In this document: positions 8,642 through 16,703 of the stretch, piece by piece
How the letters are laid out: each line of letters opens with the position of its first letter
Numbering within the stretch: the first letter of the stretch is position 1
Assembly: GCF_003719335.1 (NCBI RefSeq)
Contig: NZ_RIAS01000013.1
Coordinates: forward strand, 62,001-126,000
Length of the DNA stretch: 64,000 bases
Origin: Paenibacillus amylolyticus
GTDB lineage: Bacteria; Bacillota; Bacilli; Paenibacillales; Paenibacillaceae
Direction: 5' to 3'
Translations under genes and position numbers: made by a program
The notes under the pieces: generated by a model
Database searches by the model: none
What the model was told of the DNA's origin: nothing
What the model saw: the letters and a program-made list of their open reading frames with translations, nothing else

Positions 8642-8685
8642 GAGGCGACTTCAATGCGCATTTTTAGGGAAAGGAAGTTCAACTC

Positions 8686-9216
8686 TTGAAGAAAAAAAAG
8701 AAGTGGATATGGATATCGCTGCTCATACTCGTTCTGGTCTTGTTTGGACTTCAGCGGTACTACGTCTACGTCACGCAAGATCAGCGTAAGGAAGAAGCAT
8801 TGGCGATTGAGGCAGCACAGAATGAGTTGGGAATTACGTCACCTGATGAACTTCGAAAGTACGTGTGGGGCGAAAAGAGTGGCGCTGACAACATCTACTG
8901 GACGATGACAGCCAAAAACAAAGATAATCAGGACATCATGGTCTGGGTCAAGTTTGATAATAACAATCAGCCTGTCCAAGGCGCTGCAGGTGTGCATAGT
9001 GAGTTATTGCAGAATGGCATGTCCGAAACGCAGATTCGCAATCGTTTCAGCTCTGACGTGCCAGACGGTGAGATCAAACGCATCATGCCTGGTGTTGTGA
9101 ACAATATATACGTGTGGCAAGTGTATTATAACGATGACACGCATAACTATTATCGTTTCTACCGATTTAGCAATGGAGAGCAGGTAGATTTGGTATATAC
9201 GTTACCGAACAGCTAA
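8686..9216 (+). CDS. tseB: Cell-wall elongation regulator TseB-like (YpmB, DUF5590)
   Basis: A 176-aa protein with a lysine-rich N-terminus and one membrane segment (about 7-22), followed by an extracytoplasmic domain with two PepSY-like halves: YVWGEKSGADNIYWTMTAK and GVVNNIYVWQVYYNDDTHNYYRFYRF. This matches YpmB/TseB, a membrane protein affecting penicillin-binding-protein function in B. subtilis cell elongation. Start is TTG at 8686 behind AGGGAAAGGAAG. In Bacillus ypmB lies between dinG and asnS, and here it is in the same interval with extra genes inserted. The spacing of 44 nt after mtaD suggests co-transcription. Confidence 0.85.
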   Translation: MKKKKKWIWISLLILVLVLFGLQRYYVYVTQDQRKEEALAIEAAQNELGITSPDELRKYVWGEKSGADNIYWTMTAKNKDNQDIMVWVKFDNNNQPVQGAAGVHSELLQNGMSETQIRNRFSSDVPDGEIKRIMPGVVNNIYVWQVYYNDDTHNYYRFYRFSNGEQVDLVYTLPNS

Positions 9217-9284
9217 CCTCGTCATCACTCTGGTATGATCAATAGAACGGTCAATTCAAATTCGTTTCAACATAATAATAAGCA

Positions 9285-9324
9285 AAAAAACCGGCAGACG
9301 GGATACCGACTGAACCGGTTTTTT
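9285..9324 (+). terminator. Terminator after tseB
   Basis: AAAAAACCGG (9285-9294) pairs with CCGGTTTTTT (9315-9324), with an inner hairpin CAG-A-CGG/CCG-A-CTG around GATA. The A-run and T-run on opposite arms let it work in both directions. Confidence 0.88.
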
Positions 9325-9408
9325 CGCATTCCAACCATCGAATGAAATTAAAATAGTTAAAATTATTATTTTATTCATATTTTCGCCTTCGAAATTGTAT
9401 ATACGATG

Positions 9409-9417
9409 TGATATACT
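9409..9417 (+). promoter_or_regulatory. Candidate extended -10 promoter of the FtsH-like unit
   Basis: TG-A-TATACT at 9409-9417 is an extended -10; no good -35 is visible 17 bp upstream. It would give a leader of about 120 nt before the TTG start at 9543. Confidence 0.4.
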
Positions 9418-9542
9418 CAGATATGTACTGAAGTTAACGAAAAACGCAAACAAATCTGCAATAAACGTTGCAGACCATCTTGTACAGCTAAATATATAAG
9501 CCTGTAGATTAAGGACGGGCTCATTTTGGGAGGGTAATTCAT

Positions 9543-10070
9543 TTGAAGCTGAAAGTATTGCCTATTGTTCTAACTGCCGTTGTTTCTGCCGTCCTATTGT
9601 TTGGAGGTTGGTTCATATATCGTCAAGTAGCCGTACAGAGCCCAATAGAAAAGATGGTTACTCAGTACGATGGTGTTAATAGTGTTCAGTTAACTATTAA
9701 CCGTAACGATGTACAAATGAAACTTGATTTAAAGCCGAATGTAGATTTAGGTAGACTGGTGCAATATATTCATAGAGAAGGACAGAACCTGATCGGCTCC
9801 CGTGCCCTGAAACTGGATGTCGTAGACCACTCCAATGAGGCTCTTGAAAACTGGTGGGGAGATGCCATGTTTACCGTAGCTCAGGCGATGGAGAACAAAC
9901 AATACGCCGAGATTACTCCGACGTTGTCCAAGATGGCCACAGGAGGAATTCAAGTCAATACGGCGATGGATGACAACAATGTTTATGTGAGTCTGCGAGA
10001 CGGAGAAGCCAGCAAGTTCATTATACTGCCGCGTGTACCCGGTCAGATAGGAGTGTGGCCTAATGCCTAA
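9543..10070 (+). CDS. Membrane-anchored protein of unknown function, coupled to an FtsH-like protease
   Basis: A 175-aa protein with one N-terminal membrane segment (about 8-26) and a roughly 145-residue hydrophilic, probably extracytoplasmic domain. Start is TTG at 9543 behind GGGAGGG. I do not recognise a family. Its 3' end overlaps the FtsH-like gene by 8 nt, so the two are translated together. The region GVNSVQLTINRNDVQMKLDL followed by a leucine-containing helix loosely recalls the beta-strand/helix pattern of the FtsH extracytoplasmic domain, but this is pattern matching by eye. A role as partner, adaptor or sensor for the protease is inferred from coupling only. Confidence 0.7.
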   Translation: MKLKVLPIVLTAVVSAVLLFGGWFIYRQVAVQSPIEKMVTQYDGVNSVQLTINRNDVQMKLDLKPNVDLGRLVQYIHREGQNLIGSRALKLDVVDHSNEALENWWGDAMFTVAQAMENKQYAEITPTLSKMATGGIQVNTAMDDNNVYVSLRDGEASKFIILPRVPGQIGVWPNA

Positions 10071-11565
10071 ATGGACAAAAGAAATTGCCATAGGATTTGT
10101 CCCAGTTGTTATCATTTTTCTTGCTTTTATCGGTGTGAATATTGTTCCGATTCTGATCGCTGCATTGCTGGTTGGCGGGTTGTTATTCATGATGCAGATG
10201 CGCGGTGGAATAACGGTAGGTGCTGGACAAGAACGTAAACGGAAGAAAAAAGGACCTTCAAAACTGACGTTCGAAGAAATTGGAGGTCAGGACAGTGCCA
10301 AGCAGGAATTAAGAGAAGCGCTTGACTTTCTAATCCGTCATGAAGAAATTCAGAAGTTTGGGATAAGGCCAATGAAAGGCATTTTGCTGACGGGCCCTCC
10401 GGGAACAGGGAAAACGTTGATGGCGAAAGCAGCAGCTCACTACACCGATTCGGTTTTCGTCGCTGCATCAGGCAGTGAGTTTGTCGAAATGTATGTAGGT
10501 GTAGGTGCCAGCAGAATCCGGGATTTGTTTAAGGATGCCAGAACACGGGCTGCCAAGGAAAACAAGGAGAATGCTATCATTTTTATCGATGAGATTGATG
10601 TGATTGGTGGTAAACGTGAAGGCGGACAGCAGCGTGAGTATGATCAGACCTTAAACCAGTTGCTGACGGAGATGGATGGTATCTATACTTCCGATACACC
10701 TAGAATATTGCTGATTGCAGCTACCAACCGTAAAGAGATGCTCGATAGTGCACTGACACGACCAGGGCGTTTTGACCGTCATATTCAGGTGGATTTACCA
10801 GATAAAAAAGGTAGAAAACACATTCTGGAACTACACGCGGTGAACAAACCGCTTACACAGGACGTGAATCTGGAAAAAACGGCAGAAGAGTCTTACGGTT
10901 TCTCAGGTGCACAGCTTGAAAGTGTCATGAATGAAGCAGCGATCTATGCGATGCGTGAGGGAATACTGACCATCGAACAGCGTCATTTATCGCTTGCGAT
11001 AGACAAAGTGATGATGGGTGAGAAAACGGATCGCGAGTCGAGCGTGGAAGAAAAGAAAAGAGTGGCCATCCATGAACTGGGACATGCTATTATGGCAGAG
11101 CTTGTGCGCCCTGGAAGTGTAAGCCAGGTAGCCCTTAGTCCGCGTGGACAGGCACTTGGATATGTGCGTCATAACCCGCAGCAGGAGCAGTTTCTGTATA
11201 CCAAACGATTCCTGGAGGAACAGATCATGATTGCCCTAGGTGGTGCAGCCGCGGAAGAGATGTACTATGGTGGTCGTTCCACAGGTTCACGCAATGACTT
11301 TGAACAGGCGACGAATGTCGTACAGACGATGATGGCTTCTGGTTTGACTTCCCTCGGGATTGTAAATATGGATATGGTCACGACTGAAGAGCTGATGAGA
11401 GAAAATAAAGTCATTCTTCAGGAACTGATGGAGCAGACGAAACGCCGGCTTGAAGAGCAACGGTTAATTTTCGACAATTCACTCGACATTCTGATGCGTG
11501 AGGAAGTTTTGTCAGGAGAACAATTTCGTTGTCAATTTCGTGACAGTGCACGTTTACCAGCATAA
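10063..11565 (+). CDS. Short FtsH-like AAA+ ATPase with M41 metallopeptidase domain
   Basis: A 500-aa FtsH paralogue. The N-terminus has two hydrophobic segments (about 8-26 and 28-46) separated by a turn of a few residues, so the usual extracytoplasmic domain is absent. The AAA module has Walker A GPPGTGKT (111-118), pore loop MYVG (143-146), Walker B IIFIDE (172-177) and the RPGRFDR arginine finger near 233-239. The peptidase has zinc ligands H337 and H341 in HELGH with catalytic E338, and D412 in STGSRND, so it should be active. It is about 140 residues shorter than housekeeping FtsH, which presumably lies elsewhere. Translationally coupled to the upstream membrane protein. Natural substrates are unknown. 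Confidence 0.9.
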   Translation: MPKWTKEIAIGFVPVVIIFLAFIGVNIVPILIAALLVGGLLFMMQMRGGITVGAGQERKRKKKGPSKLTFEEIGGQDSAKQELREALDFLIRHEEIQKFGIRPMKGILLTGPPGTGKTLMAKAAAHYTDSVFVAASGSEFVEMYVGVGASRIRDLFKDARTRAAKENKENAIIFIDEIDVIGGKREGGQQREYDQTLNQLLTEMDGIYTSDTPRILLIAATNRKEMLDSALTRPGRFDRHIQVDLPDKKGRKHILELHAVNKPLTQDVNLEKTAEESYGFSGAQLESVMNEAAIYAMREGILTIEQRHLSLAIDKVMMGEKTDRESSVEEKKRVAIHELGHAIMAELVRPGSVSQVALSPRGQALGYVRHNPQQEQFLYTKRFLEEQIMIALGGAAAEEMYYGGRSTGSRNDFEQATNVVQTMMASGLTSLGIVNMDMVTTEELMRENKVILQELMEQTKRRLEEQRLIFDNSLDILMREEVLSGEQFRCQFRDSARLPA

Positions 11566-11590
11566 TTTCTTTATGCTGGTTATTTTTTTT
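11556..11590 (+). terminator. Terminator overlapping the FtsH-like stop codon
   Basis: ACCAGCATAA (11556-11565) contains the last codons and the TAA stop and pairs perfectly with TTATGCTGGT (11571-11580), followed by an eight-T run at 11583-11590. Confidence 0.9.
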
Positions 11591-11698
11591 TACATTTCAG
11601 TCGTGCTAAGATATTATTAGTTGTTGGGTCGAAATTTGTAATTTTCGGCGAACAGGGTACAATAGAGAAATAGAGAACCGAAAGGATGGAGCAGAACC

Positions 11699-12571
11699 AT
11701 GTTTTTCAAAAAAATAGGAGTTGTCGGCGGCGGTACGATGGGGCAGGGAATTTCCCAGATGCTCGCAGCCAAAGGACTTGATGTGCTTCTGGTGGAGCAT
11801 ACGACTAAAAAGCTTGATCATGCATATGACATGATTGAAACAAATTTGGATAAACAGCTCGAGAAATGGGCGATTACCAAAGCGGAGAAGAAATTGATCC
11901 TCTCCCGCATTACGAAAGTAGCGCATTTGGCTGAACTGGGCTCTTGCGATATGGTTATTGAAACGATCTCGGAAGATCTGGAAGCTAAAAAAGCAGTCTT
12001 TAATCAATTGGATCAGGTATGTCCAAGCAATGTTATTTTGGCAAGTAACACGTCCACGCTGAGTTTGACCGAGCTTGCAAGCTCGACCAAGTACCCAGAG
12101 CGTGTTATTGGTATGCACTTTATTCACCCGGTATCCCGGGTTGATCTTGTTGAGATTATTCGTGGTTTGAAAACATCCGATACTACATTCGAAGAAACTC
12201 GCCGCTTTGTTGAAGAAGTCGTAGACAAAAAAGGCGTTATGATCTACGAATCCCCTGGATTTGTAACCTCCCGTCTGATCTGCTTGCTGATCAACGAAGC
12301 ACTTCACGTTCTGCAAGAAGGGGTAGCTTCAGCTGAAGATATCGATGACGCAATGCGTATCGGTTATAACTTCCAGCATGGACCGCTTGAAATGGCTGAC
12401 CGTTTCGGACTTGATTCCGTTGAAGCAGCTCTTGAAAGAATGTTCCGTGAATTCGGAGAACTGAAATATCGTCCTTCGATTGTCCTGAAGAAAATGGTGC
12501 GTGCAGGTCATCTGGGCGTAAAAACAGGAGAAGGATTCTTCAAGTACGACAAGGATGGTGACCGTCTGTGA
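11699..12571 (+). CDS. 3-hydroxyacyl-CoA (3-hydroxybutyryl-CoA) dehydrogenase
   Basis: A 290-aa NAD-dependent dehydrogenase that interconverts 3-hydroxyacyl-CoA and 3-oxoacyl-CoA. The Rossmann motif GVVGGGTMGQGI lies at 7-18, the ASNTSTLSL serine motif near 118, and the catalytic His-Glu pair in GMHFIHPVSRVDLVEII. Two departures stand out: the usual FNP after the catalytic histidine reads IHP, and the active-site asparagine of GFIVNR is a serine here (GFVTSR). The start has a GGATGGAG site. Its stop overlaps the ackA start by 4 nt, linking it to acetyl-CoA overflow metabolism. It could serve fatty-acid oxidation, butyrate-type metabolism or another hydroxyacyl substrate. Confidence 0.88.
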   Translation: MFFKKIGVVGGGTMGQGISQMLAAKGLDVLLVEHTTKKLDHAYDMIETNLDKQLEKWAITKAEKKLILSRITKVAHLAELGSCDMVIETISEDLEAKKAVFNQLDQVCPSNVILASNTSTLSLTELASSTKYPERVIGMHFIHPVSRVDLVEIIRGLKTSDTTFEETRRFVEEVVDKKGVMIYESPGFVTSRLICLLINEALHVLQEGVASAEDIDDAMRIGYNFQHGPLEMADRFGLDSVEAALERMFREFGELKYRPSIVLKKMVRAGHLGVKTGEGFFKYDKDGDRL

Positions 12572-13773
12572 ATATACTCGTAATTAATGCGGGGAGTTCC
12601 TCGCTCAAATATCAATTGTATAATATGGAAGATGAATCGGTACTTGCGAAAGGTCTGGTAGAGCGAATCGGGATGGATTCTTCCATTCTGACACATAAAC
12701 CGACTGGCCGTGAGGAAGTTACGGAAGTTAGTGAGATTCTGGAACATACGACTGCGATTCGTAAAGTCATTGATTTGTTGACACACAAGGAACACGGCGT
12801 GGTTGCTTCTGTTAGTGAAATTCAGGCTGTAGGTCACCGTGTAGTACACGGCGGTGAAGCGTTTAAAGAATCTTCGCTTGTTGACGATGCTGCAAAAGCG
12901 GAAATTCGTCGATTGTTCGACCTAGCTCCGCTTCATAACCCGGCAGCAATGATGGGTATCCGTGCGGCTGAATTGAATATGCCAGGTGTGCCTCAGGTAA
13001 TGGTGTTTGATACAGCGTTCCACCAAACGATGCCTGAACATGCTTATCTATATGCTATTCCACGTGTACTTTACAAAAAATACAAAGTACGTCGGTACGG
13101 CGCGCATGGTACCTCCCATGATTACGTGAGCAAAGCGGCGGCCGAGTATCTTGGTCGTCCGTTGGAAGACTTGAAAATCATCACTTGTCACGTAGGTAAC
13201 GGCGGCAGTGTGACGGCAGTTAAAGGCGGCGTATCTGTGGATACATCGATGGGCATGACTCCACTCGAAGGTTTGATGATGGGAACTCGCAGTGGTGACC
13301 TCGATCCAGCGATTGTGCCTTATGTGATGAACAAGGAAGAACTTAGCGTAAGCGAAGTAAGCTCCATGTTAAACAAACACAGTGGACTTTTGGCGATTTC
13401 CGGGATCAGCAGTGATATGCGTGAAATTACAGAAGGCATGGAAAAAGGCGAGCCGAATTCGACGCTGGCATTTGAAATGTATGAATATCGTTTGCGTAAA
13501 TACATCGGTTCTTATGCTGCGGCAATGAACGGTGTAGATGTGATCGTATTTACAGCTGGTGTAGGTGAAAACTCCGTTGTTCTTCGTCAGAAAGTATGTG
13601 AGCAATTGACATACCTTGGTGTTGAGCTGGATGAAGCATTAAATGCGATCCGTTCCGGTGAACCACGCCGTATTACAACTGAAAATTCAAAAGTGGACGT
13701 TCTCGTCGTACCTACGAACGAAGAATTGGTCATCGCAAGAGATACACACCGAATCGTATTGAATTCTAAGTAA
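12568..13773 (+). CDS. ackA: Acetate kinase
   Basis: AckA (401 aa, standard length) interconverts acetyl phosphate and acetate with ADP/ATP. Family motifs are NAGSSSLKYQLY (about 6-17), GHRVVHGGE, VFDTAFHQTMP with the catalytic aspartate near 148, GAHGTSHDYV, the phosphate-binding CHVGNGGS and FTAGVGENS near 326. The start is GTG within the GTGA overlap with the preceding dehydrogenase; AAGGATGG just upstream serves as ribosome site. Co-transcription with the dehydrogenase is nearly certain. A butyrate or propionate kinase is the alternative, but the sequence reads as an ordinary acetate kinase. Confidence 0.96.
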   Translation: MNILVINAGSSSLKYQLYNMEDESVLAKGLVERIGMDSSILTHKPTGREEVTEVSEILEHTTAIRKVIDLLTHKEHGVVASVSEIQAVGHRVVHGGEAFKESSLVDDAAKAEIRRLFDLAPLHNPAAMMGIRAAELNMPGVPQVMVFDTAFHQTMPEHAYLYAIPRVLYKKYKVRRYGAHGTSHDYVSKAAAEYLGRPLEDLKIITCHVGNGGSVTAVKGGVSVDTSMGMTPLEGLMMGTRSGDLDPAIVPYVMNKEELSVSEVSSMLNKHSGLLAISGISSDMREITEGMEKGEPNSTLAFEMYEYRLRKYIGSYAAAMNGVDVIVFTAGVGENSVVLRQKVCEQLTYLGVELDEALNAIRSGEPRRITTENSKVDVLVVPTNEELVIARDTHRIVLNSK

Positions 13774-13808
13774 TCTAACTGTAAAGTAAATACAGGATGA
13801 CAATGAAG

Positions 13809-13844
13809 TGCAGAGGACAGGTGCGAACCTGTCCGCTGCATTTT
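13809..13844 (+). terminator. Terminator between ackA and asnS
   Basis: TGCAG-A-GGACAGGT pairs with ACCTGTCC-G-CTGCA around a GCGA tetraloop, followed by TTTT. It ends only 32 nt before the asnS start, so the asnS promoter must lie within or before the hairpin, or some read-through occurs. Confidence 0.8.
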
Positions 13845-13875
13845 CAAATTTATGGAACCAAGGGGAGATATGGGC

Positions 13876-15171
13876 ATGGATACGAATTGTGTAATTCGTA
13901 ATGTGAACGAACACGTGGGTGAGACAGTTACCATTGGCGCTTGGATTAATAACAAACGCTCCAGCGGTAAAATTCAGTTTTTGCAACTCCGTGATGGGAC
14001 TGGATATATTCAAGGTGTAGTCGTTAAGAGTGAAGTCAGCGAAGACATCTGGAATGATGCCAAAAGCCTGACCCAGGAAAGCTCTGTCTACGTGACAGGC
14101 GTTATCCGTGAAGAGCCACGCAGTGCGTCAGGGTATGAGATGACCGTTACTGGTGTTCAAATTATTCATCTGACGGAAAACTACCCAATTACACCGAAAG
14201 AGCACGGTGTGGATTTCTTGATGGATCATCGCCATCTGTGGCTTCGTTCCACCAAGCAACGTGCTGTAATGGTGATTCGTGCAGAGATTATTCGTGCTGT
14301 TCAGCAATTTTTTGATGGTAACGGATTCACACAGGTGGACCCGCCGATCTTGACACCTTCATCTGCAGAAGGCACAACGAACTTGTTCCATATCAAATAT
14401 TTTGATGAGGACGCGTATCTGACGCAAAGTGGACAACTGTACATGGAAGCCGCGGCTATGGCACTGGGCAAAGTATACTCTTTCGGCCCAACGTTCCGTG
14501 CTGAGAAATCCAAAACACGTCGGCACTTGATTGAGTTCTGGATGATTGAGCCGGAGATGGCATTTGTCGATCACGAGGAAAGCTTGCGCGTACAAGAGAA
14601 ATTCATCGCGCATGTCGTTCAATCCGTGGTGAAAAATTGCCGTACAGAGCTGGAGTCCATCGGGCGTGACGTTTCCAAACTGGAAGGCATTACAGCTCCG
14701 TTCCCGCGTATTACGTATGACGAAGCGATTGAGTTCCTGAATGGACAAGGCTTTGACATTCCTTGGGGCGAAGATTTCGGTGCACCTCATGAAACAGCGA
14801 TTGCGGAAAAATACAATACTCCTGTATTTATTACGCACTACCCAGCTGGAATCAAAGCATTTTACATGAAACCAGATCCAAATCGCCCTGAAGTTGTTCT
14901 GTGTGCGGATATGATTGCGCCAGAAGGTTATGGTGAGATCATTGGTGGATCACAGCGTATCGATGATCCAGAACTAATGCAACAACGTTTTGAAGAGCAC
15001 AACCTTTCGGATGAAGCGTACCAGTGGTACCTGGATCTGCGTAAATACGGATCGGTTCCCCACTCCGGTTTCGGTCTGGGATTGGAGCGCACGGTAGCCT
15101 GGATCTGTGGACTTGACCATGTTCGTGAGACCATCGCATTCCCTCGTATGCTCTATCGTCTGTATCCTTAA
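13876..15171 (+). CDS. asnS: Asparaginyl-tRNA synthetase
   Basis: AsnRS (431 aa), class IIb, charges tRNA-Asn. The N-terminal OB-fold anticodon-binding domain (about 1-110) contains GAWINNKRSSGKIQFLQLRD. The catalytic core has motif 2 FRAEKSKTRRHLIEFWMIE and motif 3 GFGLGLERTVAWICG. I chose ATG 13876 because AAGGGGAG lies 9 nt upstream; ATG 13870 is too close to it, and the resulting N-terminus (MDTNCVIRNVNEHVGETVTIG) matches family length. The stop overlaps the dnaD ATG (TAATG). asnS-dnaD is a conserved Bacillus pair; nth, the usual third gene, is instead at 41157. Confidence 0.95.
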   Translation: MDTNCVIRNVNEHVGETVTIGAWINNKRSSGKIQFLQLRDGTGYIQGVVVKSEVSEDIWNDAKSLTQESSVYVTGVIREEPRSASGYEMTVTGVQIIHLTENYPITPKEHGVDFLMDHRHLWLRSTKQRAVMVIRAEIIRAVQQFFDGNGFTQVDPPILTPSSAEGTTNLFHIKYFDEDAYLTQSGQLYMEAAAMALGKVYSFGPTFRAEKSKTRRHLIEFWMIEPEMAFVDHEESLRVQEKFIAHVVQSVVKNCRTELESIGRDVSKLEGITAPFPRITYDEAIEFLNGQGFDIPWGEDFGAPHETAIAEKYNTPVFITHYPAGIKAFYMKPDPNRPEVVLCADMIAPEGYGEIIGGSQRIDDPELMQQRFEEHNLSDEAYQWYLDLRKYGSVPHSGFGLGLERTVAWICGLDHVRETIAFPRMLYRLYP

Positions 15172-15896
15172 TGTTTAACGGGAAAGAGTATATGGAAGAC
15201 GCGTCCTCCAAAGCCTGGTTAAGCGGGGCAGCCTACGGTATGGCCTCAGGTACAGCTCAATTACCATATGCCTTACTACGTTTTTATCATCAGCTTGGCT
15301 TGTCCGATACTGAGGTTTTGCTTCTCATTCAATTGCTGGGCTTCCGTCAGGCAGAATTCAATGAATTTCCAACCCTTGAAGAGCTTGCCACACGAATGGG
15401 ACTTGCTCCTGAAGGCATTGCCAGAATGTTGCAACGTCTGATGAGGGATGGGTATATTACAATTGATGAGCATCGGGATGAAGAACGGGATATTCAGTAT
15501 GAACGATATGACCTGCACGGCTTGTATGCCAAGCTAGCGATGTGTACATCGGAAGAAGCAGCACATATCCGGTCAGAACAACAAAAAGGGAATGCCTCAC
15601 GTCCGGATTCGAACAGTGTTCAAAAAGAAGAGGAAGAGCGGAATATGTTCTCTATTTTTGAAAAGGAATTTGGTCGTCCTCTCTCGCCGATGGAGTGTGA
15701 AACCATCTCCAGCTGGCTGGATCAGGATCGCTATCAGGAAGAGCTGATTCTGATGGCTTTGAAAGAAGCGGTATTTGCAGGAAAAGTGCATTTCAGGTAC
15801 ATCGACCGAATTTTGCTGGAGTGGAGCAGGAATCGTGTTAAAAATGTACAGGATGCCAAAGCGTATACGCAACGTTTCCGCAATGGCGGACGTTAA
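15171..15896 (+). CDS. dnaD: DNA replication initiation/remodelling protein DnaD
   Basis: DnaD (241 aa if read from the TAATG overlap) helps load the replicative helicase at the origin and at stalled forks. The N-terminal winged helix (about 25-110) contains LPYALLRFYHQLGLSDTEVLLL and LEELATRMGLAPEGIARMLQRL. A charged linker (about 135-160) leads to the C-terminal DnaB2/DnaD domain, EFGRPLSPMECETISSWL to DRILLEWSRNRVKN, with its YxxxI-type DNA-binding motif. A second in-frame ATG at 15192 behind GGAAAGAG would drop 7 residues; the choice is uncertain. A terminator follows directly. Confidence 0.92.
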   Translation: MFNGKEYMEDASSKAWLSGAAYGMASGTAQLPYALLRFYHQLGLSDTEVLLLIQLLGFRQAEFNEFPTLEELATRMGLAPEGIARMLQRLMRDGYITIDEHRDEERDIQYERYDLHGLYAKLAMCTSEEAAHIRSEQQKGNASRPDSNSVQKEEEERNMFSIFEKEFGRPLSPMECETISSWLDQDRYQEELILMALKEAVFAGKVHFRYIDRILLEWSRNRVKNVQDAKAYTQRFRNGGR

Positions 15897-15902
15897 ATTA
15901 AT

Positions 15903-15936
15903 AAACAGGCCAGAATTTATTCTGTGCCTGTTTTTT
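15903..15936 (+). terminator. Terminator after dnaD
   Basis: AAACAGGC pairs with GCCTGTTT, and an inner perfect hairpin CAGAAT/ATTCTG sits on a TT loop; a T-run follows at 15931-15936. Confidence 0.88.
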
Positions 15937-16151
15937 GATATTATTTTACTCCATAATACATTTCGGAAAGCTTTATGTATGTCTATATCACGTTTTTTTT
16001 GAGGAAATTTAATAGTTTAACTGGTCGCTCGGTCGGTTCAAGGAACATAACTAGAATATCCTATAGGGAGACTAATTATAAAAAGTTAATAAAAATTGCA
16101 GGGGTCAGTTGACCAGTCGTCGTCTATAGAATTGGAGAGGAGGGGAGAGTT
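15937..16151 (+). promoter_or_regulatory. Upstream region of the ECF sigma operon
   Basis: AT-rich spacer containing the inverted repeat GGTCA-GT-TGACC (about 16103-16114) and a long purine-rich ribosome site (GGAGAGGAGGGGAGAG, 16134-16149). GGAAC (about 16043) could be the -35 of an autoregulated ECF promoter, but I cannot pair it with a convincing -10. Confidence 0.35.
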
Positions 16152-16703
16152 ATTGACGAAGCGCTCGTAATTGAACAAATCCGTCAAGGGGATGCATCCC
16201 AAATGCGTGTTCTGATCGACAAATACAGCCAGCATGTCTATCATGTTGCGTATTCTGTCTTACGTAACGATCAGGATGCACAGGATGCCGCCCAGGAGGC
16301 GTTCATTCAGATTTATAAATCTCTCCCCGACTACCGATCCGAAGGGTTCAAGACGTGGATCACACGAATTGCTTTTCATAAGGCTATTGATGCCAAACGC
16401 AAGCTGGGCAGACGGAGTGCTGAAGATCTAGGCGGAGATGAAATGGTAGTGAACCTGCCCGCACGGGATGAAGACGTTTTAGCCCGTGTTATTCGTGAAG
16501 AACGGCAGGAGAAACTTCGTGAACGGATTAATCAGCTACCTGCCCAGCACCGGGAAATTATTACCGCTTATTATCTGAGCGAGAAAAATTATGAGCAAAT
16601 TGCCCAGGAAGCTCAGGTGGCTGTAAAAACGGTAGAATCAAGGTTATACCGGGCTAGACAATGGATTCGAAGTCATTGGAAGGAGGAAGAGTGGCGTGAG
16701 TAA
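16152..16703 (+). CDS. ECF RNA polymerase sigma factor, probable ATT start codon
   Basis: A sigma-70 family ECF factor of about 183 aa. Sigma-2 is YHVAYSVLRNDQDAQDAAQE to IYKSL with TWITRIAFHKAID; sigma-4 is LPAQHREIITAYYLSEKNYE with VAVKTVESRLYRARQWIRS. The first in-frame ATG (16203) would remove the normal start of sigma-2; the 17 codons before it read IDEALVIEQIRQGDASQ, typical ECF N-terminal sequence. Between the upstream stop at 16110 and 16203 there is no in-frame ATG, GTG, TTG or CTG, yet GGAGGGGAG lies at ideal distance from ATT at 16152. The most economical reading is initiation at ATT. The stop overlaps the next gene by 8 nt. Regulon unknown. Confidence 0.85.
   Translation: MDEALVIEQIRQGDASQMRVLIDKYSQHVYHVAYSVLRNDQDAQDAAQEAFIQIYKSLPDYRSEGFKTWITRIAFHKAIDAKRKLGRRSAEDLGGDEMVVNLPARDEDVLARVIREERQEKLRERINQLPAQHREIITAYYLSEKNYEQIAQEAQVAVKTVESRLYRARQWIRSHWKEEEWRE

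Larger units (their letters stand above)
9217..9542 (+). other. Intergenic region with terminator, promoter and small hairpin
   Basis: This 326-base gap holds the terminator at 9285-9324, a candidate extended -10 promoter at 9409-9417, and a short leader hairpin in which CTGCAA (9456-9461) pairs with TTGCAG (9468-9473). No coding frame with a ribosome site is visible. Confidence 0.6.

Noticed and set aside
11606..12316. 236-codon ORF on the minus strand
   Set aside because: Antisense to the hydroxyacyl-CoA dehydrogenase gene; no ribosome site or recognisable domain.
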